From Thermothielavioides terrestris NRRL 8126 (lineage: Eukaryota; Ascomycota; Sordariomycetes; Sordariales; Chaetomiaceae): a DNA stretch of 64,000 nucleotides. The stretch spans positions 1,240,001 to 1,304,000 of the forward strand of contig NC_016461.1 of the NCBI RefSeq assembly GCF_000226115.1, written 5' to 3'. Below the pieces are notes generated by a model. The model saw only the letters and a list, made by a program, of their open reading frames with translations. It was not told where the DNA came from and did no database searches. Shown here piece by piece: positions 10,652-21,769 of this stretch (position 1 is its first letter; every line of letters starts with the position of its first letter). Position numbers and translations under genes: made by a program.

Positions 10652-12857
10652 ATGCAACAACGACGAGATGAAATCCTCGCAAAGAGGGCCAAACTGGCGG
10701 AGCTCAAGCGGCAGAGGGAGCTGCGGGCAAGCCAGGCCACCGCCCGCCAGAGCATAAGCCAAAGCGAGGTTGGTCCTTCGGCGGCGGCGAGACTTCGTTC
10801 AGCACTGAGCTGACCGAGCATCCCAGTTAATAGCTCCGACACCAGGTCGGGCCGACAACCGACGCGAGATCGAGTCCTTGATCGACAGCCTCGTCCGCGA
10901 GAGCAGGCCAGTCTCCGTTCCGACCGGCGCCAACTCGCCCGCGCGGCTCGGCAGCAGACCAAACAGCGTTCTCAGCGCCGGAGAACTGAGCGTTGAGAAC
11001 AATTCCGAGTTCGCCGGCCCCGCAAACGGACAGGTCGTCACTCCGCAGCCGCAGATCCTCTCTGCTGTACCCCTGAAGACCGTGTACGAGTGCCCTCCGT
11101 CGCCGGTAAAGGAGGTCTACTCGTACAGCAAAGGAGTGCAAACAACGGAGGATTGGACGCTGCCCACGAAGTCACGCACCCTCTCTGAATCGGAAAATGA
11201 AGAGCCGCCGGTCACGGCCTCGCCGAACAAGCGGCTCAGCAGGAGGGAGCGGGACCGAGAGGAAGAACTACGGCAAAACATAAGGAAAGAGATTGAGGAA
11301 GAACTGAAGGCTGCGAAGGAGCTGCTTGTCGATGGCGTGCTCAAGCCGTCGGCCGCGGCGAATTTCCCCGCCCGGACGCTCACCGCCGAAGAGCTGAGCG
11401 CCGTTACGCACTCCGACGAGTTCATGGACTTTATTGACCGGTCGACCAAGGTCATCGAGAAGGCACTGGACCAGGAATATGACATCCTCACCGACTACAC
11501 CCTCCAGGTACACGATGTCGACGACGACGACGAGCAGAGCGGCAACACGGGAGGCAAGGGCCGGCGCAAGGTCAAGGAGATCGCCCAATTCTACGACGAG
11601 CGTTGGTCCAAGAAGCGCATGGTCAGCGCCATCGACTTCTCGCCCAAGTTCAGCGAGCTCCTTCTGGCGTCGTATACCAAGAACCCCACAGCGCCACATG
11701 AACCAGACGGCATCGTGCAGGTCTGGAACCTCCACCTGCACGACCGGCCCGAATTTGTCTTCCACGCGCAATCCGACATCCTCACGGCCAAATTCTCTCC
11801 GTTTCACCCGAACCTGATCATCGGCGGCGCCTACAGCGGGCAGGTCCTGCTCTGGGACACCCGGGCGCGCTCGGCGCCAGTCCAGAAGACGCCGCTTACC
11901 GGGTCCGGCCACACGCATCCGGTCTACTGCGTCGACATCGTCGGCACCCAGAACGCCAACAACATCATCTCGTGCTCCACCGACGGTGCCGTCTGCGGCT
12001 GGAGCGTCGACATGCTGGCGCAGCCGCAGGAGGCCATGACCCTGCTCGCGCCGCCGCCCGCCAGGACCGAGGACCTGTCGCCGACGTGCATGGCCTTCCC
12101 GCAGGCTGACCCCACCTTCTTCCTCGTCGGCTCCGAGGAGGGCACCATCTACCCGTGCCACCGGTACGACCGCGCCGGCGCCAAGGCCGGCGTCGACGCC
12201 CGCGTCAGCTACCGCGGCCACGCCGCCCCCGTCATGTCGGTCTCGTTCCACCCCGCCCGCGGGCCCGTCGACCTCGGCGACCTGGTCCTCTCCGCCAGCC
12301 TGGACTGGAGCGTCAAGCTGTGGAAGGTGCGCGCCCCGGCGGCCACGTCGGCCGTCGCCGCGAGCGGGACCAGCGCCAGCGGCGCGACCCTGGGCACGAG
12401 TCTGGGTGTCGTTGTCGGCGCCGGCGGTGGCGCCGCCGGCGGCGCAGGCCTCCTCGAGCCGGCCGTCACGCCGCTGCTGGACTTTGTCCGCGAGGATGTC
12501 GTCTACGGCGCGGCCTGGTCGCCCGTCAAGCCCGGCGTGTTCGGGCTGGTGGACGGCGCCGGGTGGCTGGAGCTGTGGGACATCACGGTCGAGACGGAGG
12601 AGCCGGTGGCGCGCATCTCGCCCAGCCCGAGGAAGGACGGGCGCACGATGCTGAGCAAGAGCCTGAATAAGCTGGCGTGGGAGCCCGCCGAGGGCAAGAG
12701 GCTGGCCACGGGCGGCATCGATGGGGCGGTCACTGTGTTCGAGGTTGGCCCGGATCTGGGCGGTAAGGAAGGGCTGAAGAACGAGGAGTGGACCAGCGTC
12801 AAGAAGCTCGTGAATAGACTGGAGGCGGTGGGGGCTAATGACGGCGCGGGCGTGTGA
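10652..12857 (+). CDS. Cytoplasmic dynein intermediate chain
   Basis: Exon 1 (10652-10772) and exon 2 (10834-12857) join to 714 residues. The N-terminus (MQQRRDEILAKRAKLAELKR) is the charged helix that binds dynactin p150 in this family. A light-chain docking motif, YSKGVQTTED, lies near residue 140 and resembles the LC8/Tctex site of animal intermediate chains. The second half is a WD40 propeller (for example IVQVWNLHLHDRPEFVF, GQVLLWDTRARS, SCSTDGAVCGWSV, SASLDWSVKLWKV). It links cargo and dynactin to the dynein heavy chain. The donor chosen (gtcctt at 10773) is weak; gttggt at 10769 looks better but breaks the frame, so the exact junction is uncertain. A Gly/Ala-rich insert lies near residues 560-580. 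Confidence 0.92.
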
Positions 12858-13214
12858 GACCTTCTTGCGTGGGCCGTCTCTGGAGTTGTAAGTCGGCAGT
12901 AATGGGAGGGTTCATGTACGGCTACTGTGTACGGAGAAGACTGATATGAATACCGGGTGCGAACCAGCCATCAGTGATTACGAGTACCCCGTTGTCCATC
13001 GAGCCAAGCTCCAAGGGGAGCAGCAGACCCTAACCCTTGCACGCATACACGGATTTTGTTTTAGTCCGTTCTTAACCCACCATTGCTTAATTTTCTTGTG
13101 CCTCTGCCGGTTTCCCCGTCTGCCTCACTCCTTTCTTGAACGGTCTCTCAAACCACTTTCCGACACACTGTGGTCGTTGTGAGGTCTTTAGTGACCACAA
13201 GGAATTGATGATGA
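12858..13214. other. 3' region of dynein IC and possible snoRNA-host first exon
   Basis: No protein gene is supported here. A hairpin GTGGTC...GACCAC lies at about 13168-13196. A strong donor follows at 13215 (gatga|gtaagt), so the sequence just before it could be an exon of a non-coding transcript hosting the snoRNA at 13241-13327. Confidence 0.35.
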
Positions 13215-13240
13215 GTAAGTTGCTCTCATTGATTGGTTCT

Positions 13241-13327
13241 ATGGCCTCTGATGAATGTTGTATGAATTCTGCAATTCCGAGCCAACGCGCACTGTGGACA
13301 GATTTCACATTCTCTTCTGATGGCCAT
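13241..13327 (+). ncRNA. C/D box snoRNA, predicted 5.8S rRNA guide (SNORD96-like)
   Basis: C box TGATGA at 13249-13254 and D box CTGA at 13317-13320 are closed by a perfect 6-bp stem (ATGGCC 13241-13246 with GGCCAT 13322-13327). An internal D' box CCGA (13277-13280) is preceded by 14 nt (13263-13276) complementary to the 5.8S segment AAUUGCAGAAUUCA. By the D-box-plus-five rule the target is the G of AAUUG, equivalent to human 5.8S Gm75, which human U96 guides. It lies inside a canonical intron, 13215-13390 (gtaagt...gctgac...ccag). The guide above the main D box has no target that I recognise. The 5.8S sequence is recalled, not retrieved. Confidence 0.8.
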
Positions 13328-13446
13328 TGCAATCACTGCATCAACGCTCGTCCGCCACATTGCTCCGATCTCAGTGCTGACAACATCCAGTTAAACCTCC
13401 ACCTACTCAAATCACCCACAAGAACCGCCCGTACTAGGTCTCTACC

Positions 13447-14563
13447 TTACGTGTTCGTAGGAATGCTCGCGGGGTACCGCTCGCCCTTGACCTCGAACTT
13501 GGCCAGGATCTTATCGATCTCGTCCATCTCGGCGTCCGTCAGGTCGACCTCGACGGCGTTCTCCGCGACGCGCTCCGCCCGCGTCGAGCCCGGGATTGGG
13601 ATGATGGTCGGCATGCCGGGCCGCCGCGACAGGCAGCGCGTCCACGAGATGGCCAGCTGCGCCGGCGTGCAGCCCTTCTTCTGCGCGAGCGCGTTGACGA
13701 GCCGAAAGAGCTCGAGGTTGTGGGGGAAGTTCTCCGGGTGGAACCGCGGGAACTGCTGCAGGAAGGGCGGGATGTCGGACTGCGATTGCAGCTTGCCGCC
13801 TAGGATCTGTCGGGGAGGATACGGTAAGAATGGGCAACTTCTATACAGTGCTTTTCCAGGTAGGTGCGCGACGAGAAAAGAGAACTCACCCCGCGCCCTA
13901 TGGGCGAATAGGCGATCAGCGGGATGCCGTACTGCGCGCAGGCCGCGGCAACGCCGTTGGTTAGCACGTCCGGACTGAAGATGCTCAGCTCAACCTCGAC
14001 GGCGACAATCTTGGCGTGCTTGACAGCCTCGTGGATGGTCGATGCGGCGACCTCGCTGAGGGAAATGCCGCCGAGCAGGCCCTTGTCGATGTACTCTTGC
14101 ATGGTGCGGAAGGTCACTTCCATGGGCACATTGGGGTCGCGACGGGCGTACTCGAAGATGTCGAGCTTCTTGCGGCCGTTGAGCTGCTTGAGCACGGCGT
14201 CGATGGACCGGCGCACCCCCTCGGGCGAGCCGTCTGGTTTGTGGTTTTTGAGGTTCATGCCCCCCTTGATGCTGAGGACCACCTTGTCGGCATCTTCGGG
14301 GTATTTGGCGAAGTACGCGTCCAGGAGGGTCATCGAGTTGCACTCGGGCGTGCCGTAGAACTCGCCGCCGTTCCAGAAGTTCATCCCGTGCTTCAGCGCC
14401 GTCCGCATGGCCTCGAAGGCTTGATCATGCGGTATCGGGTCGGGGCGCCAGGTGAAGCCTGCGAGAGTCAGCTGCACGCTGGGTTGCAGACTGATCGCGT
14501 CCAAGACTCACCCATGAGACCGTAGCCGGTCGCGCCCACATCCTGTCCGTTGATCTTAGGCAT
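13447..14563 (-). CDS. Aldo-keto reductase, pyridoxal reductase (AKR8) type
   Basis: Minus-strand exons 14512-14563, 13890-14458 and 13447-13806 join to 326 residues. Features of the family are the start MPKINGQDVGATGYGLMGFTW, the segment NFWNGGEFYGTPECNSM with the catalytic Tyr, and KVVLSIKGG with the catalytic Lys. Later come IFEYARRDPNVPMEVT, ELSIFSPDVLTNGVAAACAQ, PLIAYSPIGRGILGG and the cofactor region PTIIPIPGSTRAERVAENA. These match fungal pyridoxine 4-dehydrogenase/pyridoxal reductase-like enzymes, which reduce pyridoxal with NADPH. Other AKR substrates cannot be excluded. Both introns have gtgagt donors. The 3' end lies close to the plus-strand snoRNA host. Confidence 0.88.
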
Positions 14564-16311
14564 ACTGTCGAGATGTAGTGAAGCTATGGAAGCAAAAAGT
14601 CAAACTGTGGTGTTGGGAGAGATGATTCTGAGCGAGATGAAGCGTCGGGTTCTAATTAGCAAGATCGCTGCCTTTATACGAAGTAGCTGCTCGTGATAGC
14701 CATCCCCTCTTCCACAATGCAACAAAAGGAACAAAGTACGGGGCGTGCCGGAGGAAAGTCGGACATCGACCGTTCGGCCCGCTGGCTATGGCCGATATAT
14801 CCCGCTGCCCAGTCGACGATGTCCGCGACACCGGGCTGATTTTCTCATCAAACCAAGCCGAAGCGGCAGACGGGGACCAGTTATTCCCCAGTTTCCGCTG
14901 CTTCAACCTTGTCAGCTTGTTGGCCGAGGTATCCTTGGGTGCCAGGTATTAGTAACACCACCACCATCGCTTCGCAACATACCGCTCGCTGAATGCAGAG
15001 TAAGTTAAGCGCTCCACTGCCACGGAAACCCTACGGAGATAAGTCGGAAGCCATGAGTAATATTTGACCTTTTAAGTCCGGGTCGCGCGTCATCTTTCGC
15101 AGCAACGCGGGTTTTGCGGGCAACATCGTCTCTTGCTGTTTTTTTTCCTTCTGCCCGCTAACTCCGACGCTCATCAGATAAGGTTAGTTACCTAGGTACC
15201 CACCCAAGCAGTTGATATGGATGGTCTTCACGCAGTTAACATGAGTATTAGGGTTTGGCCTCGAGATTTGCGATACCGTGTTTCCCTCATGCTAAGCTTG
15301 GACAGTGAAAATAAGACCGCTTCATTGTGCTGCATGGCTTGAGATCATCGGATGTCAGGCAGGACATTTTCCGGACATACCTACCTGCCTACCTGGTACC
15401 TTTAGGTATTTCCTGCGAAAAGAAAGCAGCTTTGCTGAGATGCCAGGGGATCCAACCAAGAAGACTTTACACAGTAATCCGTAAACACTTCACATTGCTC
15501 CACTCAGCGCAGCGGCTCATTCGCTCAGCACTTTACAGGGGGTCATGCCAAGCGCCAGGAACAGTGACGGCAAAAACACCAAAAGAAAAGGAAAAAAAAT
15601 AAAAATCGAGACCCCGAGACATTGTGCTTTTGCAACAAATTGACACTCACTGGCTGAGGTTGAGTCTATTGTCTCAAGCGTACTCTGGATATATTTTCCA
15701 AGTGTGCCATATAATTCTAGACGCAACCTATTACTTCTTTAATTGTGTTCTATTGCAGTTCACTCCGTCTATTGTTCCTTGGTTGCGATGCCCATTTGAA
15801 GAAGATGGCACAATACGATGGCAGCTGCAACGCGACGCACGCTGCGTGCGCTGCAAGCTCATATCTTCGAGGCCGGCCATTGCCATGTCTGTCCTCTACT
15901 GCGTCTGAGCTCTTTCTCAGGAAACGTCGAAGAGCCCTCCAGAAGTCGACTTCTCCGGAGACCAACCTCAAGCGTGTCACCTTAACACACTCACTTACAC
16001 CTTCACGGCTCTCTCTCAACCGGATCACTCCGAGATGCTTGCCGGGGAAACCCAGGGGCAGCCAGGTGAAACCAGTTACAACAGCAAGATCAGCGCGCTA
16101 TCCAAATATTCTCTCGCCGTCGTCAAGCAGAAAACTCCTCGTCCGCCATCTCACCAACACACTCATCCACCACCGCCTCCGTCGCGCCGACCCGCTCGCG
16201 ATTGGCAAATTGGAAAAGCTGTACAGGCGTCATCGCAACCCCGAGCGCGCTCTTGATCTGTTTCTGCTCCGAAGACTCCTGTGGAGAAGCTCGCGACGGC
16301 CAGGTCTCACC
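14564..16311. other. Divergent intergenic region with open frame upstream of 16312
   Basis: The left part is promoter of the aldo-keto reductase and AT-richer spacer with ACCTACCT-type repeats (15370-15410). From about 15745 the plus frame of the next gene is already open. Codons from about 16110 to 16311 show C/G-ending bias, so an upstream start or an unseen 5' exon is possible. Confidence 0.4.
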
Positions 16312-17226
16312 ATGGAGTTCATTGACTTGATTCGCCGCATCCAGGCCGACGAGGAATCTTCCGACGAGGAGGCTGGTCTCGTCCTCACCGCGGCCAGCAC
16401 CGCGGCCGGCACCGCGAATCACCGCCGTCGGGCTTCCCCGCCCGACACGGATGCCGTCGCCGGCCCTAGCCACCTGGCTGGCAAGGCCAAGTTCGCCAGC
16501 GGCGGAGGGGAGCGGAACTCGGTCGCGGACGGCGCCCCGGTGGCCGAGGTGAACGGCGTGGTCCAGGCAGACCAAACCAAAAATGCCCAGAAGCGCACCC
16601 TAGACAGCGAGAAGGCTGGGGACGAGACGGAGCAGCAGCGGGCCACCAAAAGTGTCAAGCTCGAGAACGGCAGAACCGTGAATGGGGACACCAGTGGGGT
16701 GAAGAAGGTGCAGGTGCCGGTCTCCGTCGCCGCCGAGAGCAGCAAGACTGTTGCGACTGTTCCGGCTGCTCGAAAGCCCGTCCACCAAATGGAATACTTC
16801 GAGCGGCGTGTCTATGACATGCTCAGCGACCCGCTCGGCTTCGACGACTGCGTCTACGACGCTAACGAGCAGATGCGCCGTCATGCGGCGAGAAAGCTTG
16901 CGCGGCACCACCGCCGCCGTCAAAATCGGCCCGCGCCTCCTCTGGAAATGAGCGGGGCACTCGGCCCCGTTCACAACCTGACGCCGGCCGCGGCCAAGGC
17001 TAAGCCGGCTCAAAGCCTAGCGAAGATGGCCCAGAAGCAAGCCCATCAGCGGAAGGTGGCAGAGCAGGTGCAGGCTCTCAAGGGGAAGGGTGGAGCGTCA
17101 ACCAAGGCGGGTGGCATGGGCAAGGGGAAAGCCTTGGAGTCGATACGCTCTCAGCAGGGAAGTGTAAAAGAGCAGGGTGGTCAGCAACGCCCATCTCCCA
17201 CAAAGCAATACAGCCAGTTGAAGTAG
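16312..17226 (+). CDS. Unrecognised basic, probably nuclear protein
   Basis: Starting at the ATG in the strong context ctcaccATGgag, the frame encodes 304 residues beginning MEFIDLIRRIQADEESSDEE. The middle is disordered. A short ordered block (YFERRVYDMLSDPLGFDDCVYDANEQMRRHAARKLARHHRRRQ) is followed by a Lys/Ala/Gln-rich basic tail with repeated KAKPAQSLAKMAQKQAHQRK-like helix. The same frame is open upstream to 15745 with an in-frame ATG at 15805, and codon bias hints that coding may begin before 16312, so the start is unsure. No known domain is recognised. Basic composition suggests nuclear or nucleolar location, which is inference. Confidence 0.6.
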   Translation: MEFIDLIRRIQADEESSDEEAGLVLTAASTAAGTANHRRRASPPDTDAVAGPSHLAGKAKFASGGGERNSVADGAPVAEVNGVVQADQTKNAQKRTLDSEKAGDETEQQRATKSVKLENGRTVNGDTSGVKKVQVPVSVAAESSKTVATVPAARKPVHQMEYFERRVYDMLSDPLGFDDCVYDANEQMRRHAARKLARHHRRRQNRPAPPLEMSGALGPVHNLTPAAAKAKPAQSLAKMAQKQAHQRKVAEQVQALKGKGGASTKAGGMGKGKALESIRSQQGSVKEQGGQQRPSPTKQYSQLK

Positions 17227-18141
17227 ATTGAGGTCTGCCTCCCGTGACCGGTCTCATTGCTGGTGTAACCTCAACCGCCCGCGTGTCGAATCTCAAAGCT
17301 CAGCATGGCTCTTCCTCAGTCACACACATGATACTCCTTTGCCTTGTCCCAGGAATTGCCGATGCTCCTGAATTCGTAGTCTCAACCCTCAGCCGTGTGC
17401 TGGTACAGTACCACACCCACAGCCGAGGCCAAGATCCCCAGGGGCGAGGTTTGGCGATGGTCCGTCTAACACGTCAACCTATGCAAGTTGCAGTCAAGAT
17501 ATGAAGCGTCGTAGTTCACAGACGCGGCATCTCCCGTTGCGTGTCAAACTGCCGGCCAGGATCCAAGTCACACGGTAGTTACCTATATTCCATACGGAAT
17601 ACAGTAGATATGGGGCTCCCGCCCTGAAATCTAGCCAGCTCTCCTTCTGCTTTAAGTCACCAAGGGAAAAAGGTGCATGACCAGCTTCTTTTCCTGGTCC
17701 CGGACGGTTGGCGCAAAACGCCGCCCCATCCGTTACCTTGAACATACCTGCACACAGTTGCCCTTTCAGACAGGCGCGGAAGCTGGAAAACCACAGGCTA
17801 ACAACGGCAGGCGGCGGGGCAGGCCCAGTGGCCCCCTACTTAGCTAAGCAAACACAGCACTGCAGTGCGGTTCCACAGCGGCCACCCCACCCGCTGAACC
17901 TCGGCTGGCGGCTTCGGCGTTGGAGCTCCCCGCACCAGGGAGCCGGATGGCACCTTGGCGGCCAACCGCGATGGGAAAGCTCCCGAAGGTTGTGTTATAA
18001 AAAGGGAGAACGACCCGCATGCCGCCAGGTTGTACATACCGAAGCTCAGGGATTCAATTCAGTCAATCGAACCTGTGAAACGTTATTGAGAAAGCTCCGC
18101 CTAACCCCAACGTTGATCGCATCGAGCACAAGCAGAGCAAC
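17227..18141 (+). promoter_or_regulatory. Intergenic region with TATA box for the hydratase gene
   Basis: About 0.9 kb without a gene. A good TATA box (TATAAAAA, 17996-18003) lies about 145 nt upstream of the ATG at 18142, followed by a CA-rich leader. Nothing else is supported. Confidence 0.6.
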
Positions 18142-19207
18142 ATGTCTGGGCCCGGTGTTGGTTTCGAGTATCCCGCGAAGGAGGTCAGCTGGACGAAGCG
18201 AGATGCCTTGCTCTTTGCCAACTCGATCGGCTGCACGGCCGAGGAGCTTCACTTCCTCTATGTGCGTTCGACTCCGTCTCCATGCGTGACCCGTCCTTCC
18301 CCATGCCTGACCGTCTGTCTAGGAGCTCGATCCCAACTTCTCCGTCTTCCCCACGTACCCCGTCATCCTCAGTAAGCCAGCCGAGAGAACTCTCACTCAC
18401 CCTCGCCTTCCAATGCAAGCCGGCCAATACTAAAACCCTCGCTCAGCATTCAAGGGCACAGCCACGGACGTGATCGATTTCTACGCCGCCCAGAAAGCGG
18501 TCCGGATCCCGGGCGTGCCCGAGTTCGACCCCGCCCGCGTCGTCGACGGCCAGCGGCTGCTGCAGTCCTTCAAGCCGCTGCCGGCCAGCTCGGCGGGCCG
18601 GAAGTTCGAGGTGCGCACCAAGGTGCTCGGCGTGTACGACAAGGGGCGGCCCGGGACGGTCGTCGAGACGCAATCGGACCTAGTCGACGCGACCACGGGC
18701 GACGTCTACACGCGCGTCATCTCGTCGTCCTTCTTCGTCGCCCAGGGCAACTGGGGCGGGCCGAAGGGCCCCGCGACGGCCAACTTCCCCGCGCCCAAGG
18801 ACCGCCGGCCGGACGTGGTGTTCGAGAACCAGACGACGGCCGAGACGCCGCTGCTGTACCGGCTCAACGGCGACTACAACCCGCTGCACGCGCACCCGGA
18901 GCCGGGCCGCAAGATGGGCTTCGGCGGCGTCATCATCCACGGCCTGTACACGTGGAACTGGGCCGCCCACGGCCTGCTGCAGCACCTCGGCGGCAGCGAC
19001 CCGGCCAACCTGAAGGAGTACCAGGCGCGCTTCGCCAGCCCGGTCCGGCCCGGCGACAAGCTGGTCGCGTCCGCCTGGAGGACCGGCGAGATGCGCGACG
19101 GGTTCGAGGAGGTCCGCTTCGAGGTCCGCGTGGCCGGCGGCAAGGTGTGCCTGAGCAACGGGAGGGCGCTGATCAAGTGTGTTGGCCCCGTGAAGGGGAA
19201 GCTGTGA
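18142..19207 (+). CDS. MaoC-type (R)-enoyl-CoA hydratase 2, probably peroxisomal
   Basis: Exons 18142-18261, 18323-18371 and 18447-19207 join to 309 residues. The N-terminal half is a degenerate hot-dog domain (VSWTKRDALLFANSIGC, FSVFPTYPVIL). The C-terminal half has the hydratase 2 signature YRLNGDYNPLHAHPE near residues 193-207, containing the catalytic Asp and His, followed by GFGGVIIHGLYTWNWA. The enzyme hydrates trans-2-enoyl-CoA to (3R)-hydroxyacyl-CoA in peroxisomal beta-oxidation. The protein ends in GKL, a weak variant of the SKL-type PTS1 import signal, consistent with a peroxisomal site. Introns are 61 and 75 nt with good signals. A TATA box precedes it. Confidence 0.9.
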
Positions 19208-19476
19208 GCGCGTAGCGTGTGAGGGCGGGGCCCCGGGGGTGTTGATGGTTTTTGTATGAATAGTTAATGTAAATGCCTTTTTCTTCAGTTCGCCAACGGT
19301 ATGTTCCATATGGTGTTGAAGTTTTGCCTTCGCCTAGGTTCTGTGTGCTGCTGCTGCCTGGCGCTTTTGGCTATCTGACGCACCTGAATTCCATCACGTT
19401 CACCCAATTTCGCCAGTAACGCTGTTGGCCGGCGGGTCCAAGCTCGCCATCATCTCACAAACTTTTCACTTTCAGG

Positions 19477-21461
19477 ATGCCCTCTGAGGCGCGCGCGCGA
19501 ATTGGCGAGCGACGATCATACGACGGTGCGCTTTGCACTGTCCGGTACGTTGGTGAAGTCGCGGGCACGACGGGCTCGTGGTTGGGCGTGGAGTGGGATG
19601 ACCCCTCGCGGGGAAAACACGACGGCCAACACAACGGCGTCCGCTACTTTTCGTGTATGCCGCTCATGCCGCACATGGTACCCATTGAAGCCACACCAAC
19701 TTGCTGTCTGACGATGTCAATCCACAGGCAGATCCAAGTCCGCGACAGCCGCATCATTCGTGCGCCCCACGCGACCGACAGATGTACCCCAGACCTTCCT
19801 CGCAGCGCTGCAGCTCAAGTACGCCACCGATCCGACTGCAGGCCAGAACCCGCCCCGGCAGATCGTCTTCTCGGGCAAGGTAGCCGAGGAGGTCGGTTTT
19901 GAGAAGGTCCGCCACAAGCAGGCCCAGCTCGACGAGCTGCAGTTCGTCATTCTGGATGGCGCCCAGATCGCCTATGCATCGCCTCCTCCCGGGGGGGCTG
20001 TCGACGGCGCGAAGGGTGGGCAGCAGTCCATCGGCCAAGTCTGCCCGAAAGTCAAGGAGTTGGACTTGAGCCGGAACCTTTTTGAGCGCTTCGGGCCCGT
20101 TGTGGACATTTGCTCCGAGTTGCGCCTGTTGAGAAGCTTGAGAGCTAAGTGAGTGGCCCCAGGTTGTGTGCTGTTCAGGAAGACTAGTGAGTGAGCCTGC
20201 TGACATGGTGGCTAGTGGCAACCGGTTTCAACATGTGCTGGAAGATGAAAGACTGGCATCGGCTGGTGACGCATTCAACGGCGTGACGGAGTTTGCTTTG
20301 GAGGACACACTTCTCGACTGGAACGAGATATGCCACATTGCGGCCAAGTTCCCGTCCCTGGCCACGCTCCACGCCGGCTCGAATCAACTCCCGAGCCTCA
20401 CGCCGGTCGCCCCCGCTCCCTTTACCTCCACCCTTGTCTCTTTGCACCTTGAGTACAACGACTTCTCCTCTCTCGCCGACCTTGCCCCCCTCTCGGCGAT
20501 CCCTAGCCTCCGCAACCTCCTCCTCAAAGGCAACCGAATATCCCACATCACCCCTCCCTCATCCGCCTCTGCCACCTCGCCTCCCAACTTCCCTCCCTCC
20601 CTCCATTACCTCGACATCTCCTACAACCAAATCGCCTCCTGGTCCTTCGTCGATGCCCTCCCGCACTCCTTCCCTGGCCTTACCTCTCTCCGCTTCACCC
20701 ACAACCCCATCTACGACGACCCCGACCTCGACGACGACGGCGCTCCCACCTCGCTCGCCGCACCCACCACCACTACCACCCAACGAAAAGGCGTCGCCAA
20801 GACGGACGAAGCCTACATGCTCGTCGTCGCCCGCATGCCCGCGCTCAGGACGCTCAACTTCAGCGCCGTCACGCCCGCCGACCGCGCCGACGCCGAGATG
20901 TTCTACCTCTCGCGCATCGCCCGCCAGCTGGCCGCCGTGCCCGAGGCCGCCGAGCCCGCCGTGCTGGCACGCCACCGCCGCTGGGCCGAGCTGTGCGCCG
21001 CCTACGGCGAGCCGCCCGTCGTGCGCCGCGGCCGCGTCGACCCGAACTTCCTCGAGGCGAGGCTGATCACGGTGGAGTTCCACTACCCTGGCGGTGGCGC
21101 GCAGCAGAAGAGCGTTGTTGTGCAGGTGCCCAAGTCGTTTGATATCTATGCTGTCAAGGGGCTCGCGGGGAGGTTGTTTGGTTTGCCGCCGCTGGGGCTG
21201 CGGTTGGTGTGGGAAACGGGGGAGTGGGATCCCGTCGGCGGGTTTGATGAGGCAGATGGGGAGAGTGAGGTGGAAGAGGAGGACCTGGAGGCTGAGTGGG
21301 AGCGGCGGGGCGAAGCGGGAGAGCCGGTTGGGGAGGCCATGGAGGGGAAAACTAAGGCTGGCAGGTGGGTGAAGCGTGAGGTGGAGCTGAAGGATGGGCC
21401 CCGTCAGCTTGGATACTGCGTGGATGGGCTGGAGGCGAGGATTAGGGTGGAGAGACGGTGA
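19477..21461 (+). CDS. Tubulin-folding cofactor E (TBCE/Pac2 family)
   Basis: Exons 19477-19654, 19728-20148 and 20216-21461 join to 614 residues. An N-terminal CAP-Gly domain (GTTGSWLGVEWDDPSRGKHDG) spans about residues 8-60 and is followed by the family-typical TAASFVRPTRPTDVPQTF. A leucine-rich-repeat region runs from about residue 130 to 300 (VKELDLSRNLFERFG, FALEDTLLDWNEI, LVSLHLEYNDFSSL). A C-terminal ubiquitin-like part follows near 430-614. Cofactor E binds alpha-tubulin and, with cofactors C and D, builds the alpha/beta dimer; the alpha-tubulin gene is about 13 kb away in the same window. The first donor, gtatgc at 19655, was chosen over gtgtat because only it restores the conserved joint. 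Confidence 0.93.
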
Positions 21462-21769
21462 AAGTTTGTATGAGGAGTTTGGATAGCGGCAACGGTGAAC
21501 TGTTTGTTTCTGTTTGCCCATGGTTGTTGGTGAAATCGAGGTGCTTGTTGAGTTGGTTTGGACTCCGAATGGAAACTCGAAAGCAGGTTTGTCCATCAAT
21601 CCCATTCAAGACGTCCGCCTCGGAGCATAAGACCGTCCCCTCCCTGTCCTCAGTCGGCTATGATTCTCAACCGCCTCAAGAACAACAACCGCTATCCCTT
21701 CTCTAAGCGCAGCCTGACTGACAATCCACCATCTACCCAACAATCAAAGGGATAATCCCTAAGTTCACC
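21462..21769. other. Short tandem intergenic region
   Basis: 308 nt between two plus-strand genes, CT- and CA-rich before the ATG at 21770. No separate feature is seen. Confidence 0.4.

Noticed and set aside
11268..12251. Minus-strand frame of 327 codons over the dynein intermediate chain
   Set aside because: Shadow of a GC-rich WD40 coding exon; sequence has no recognisable domain.
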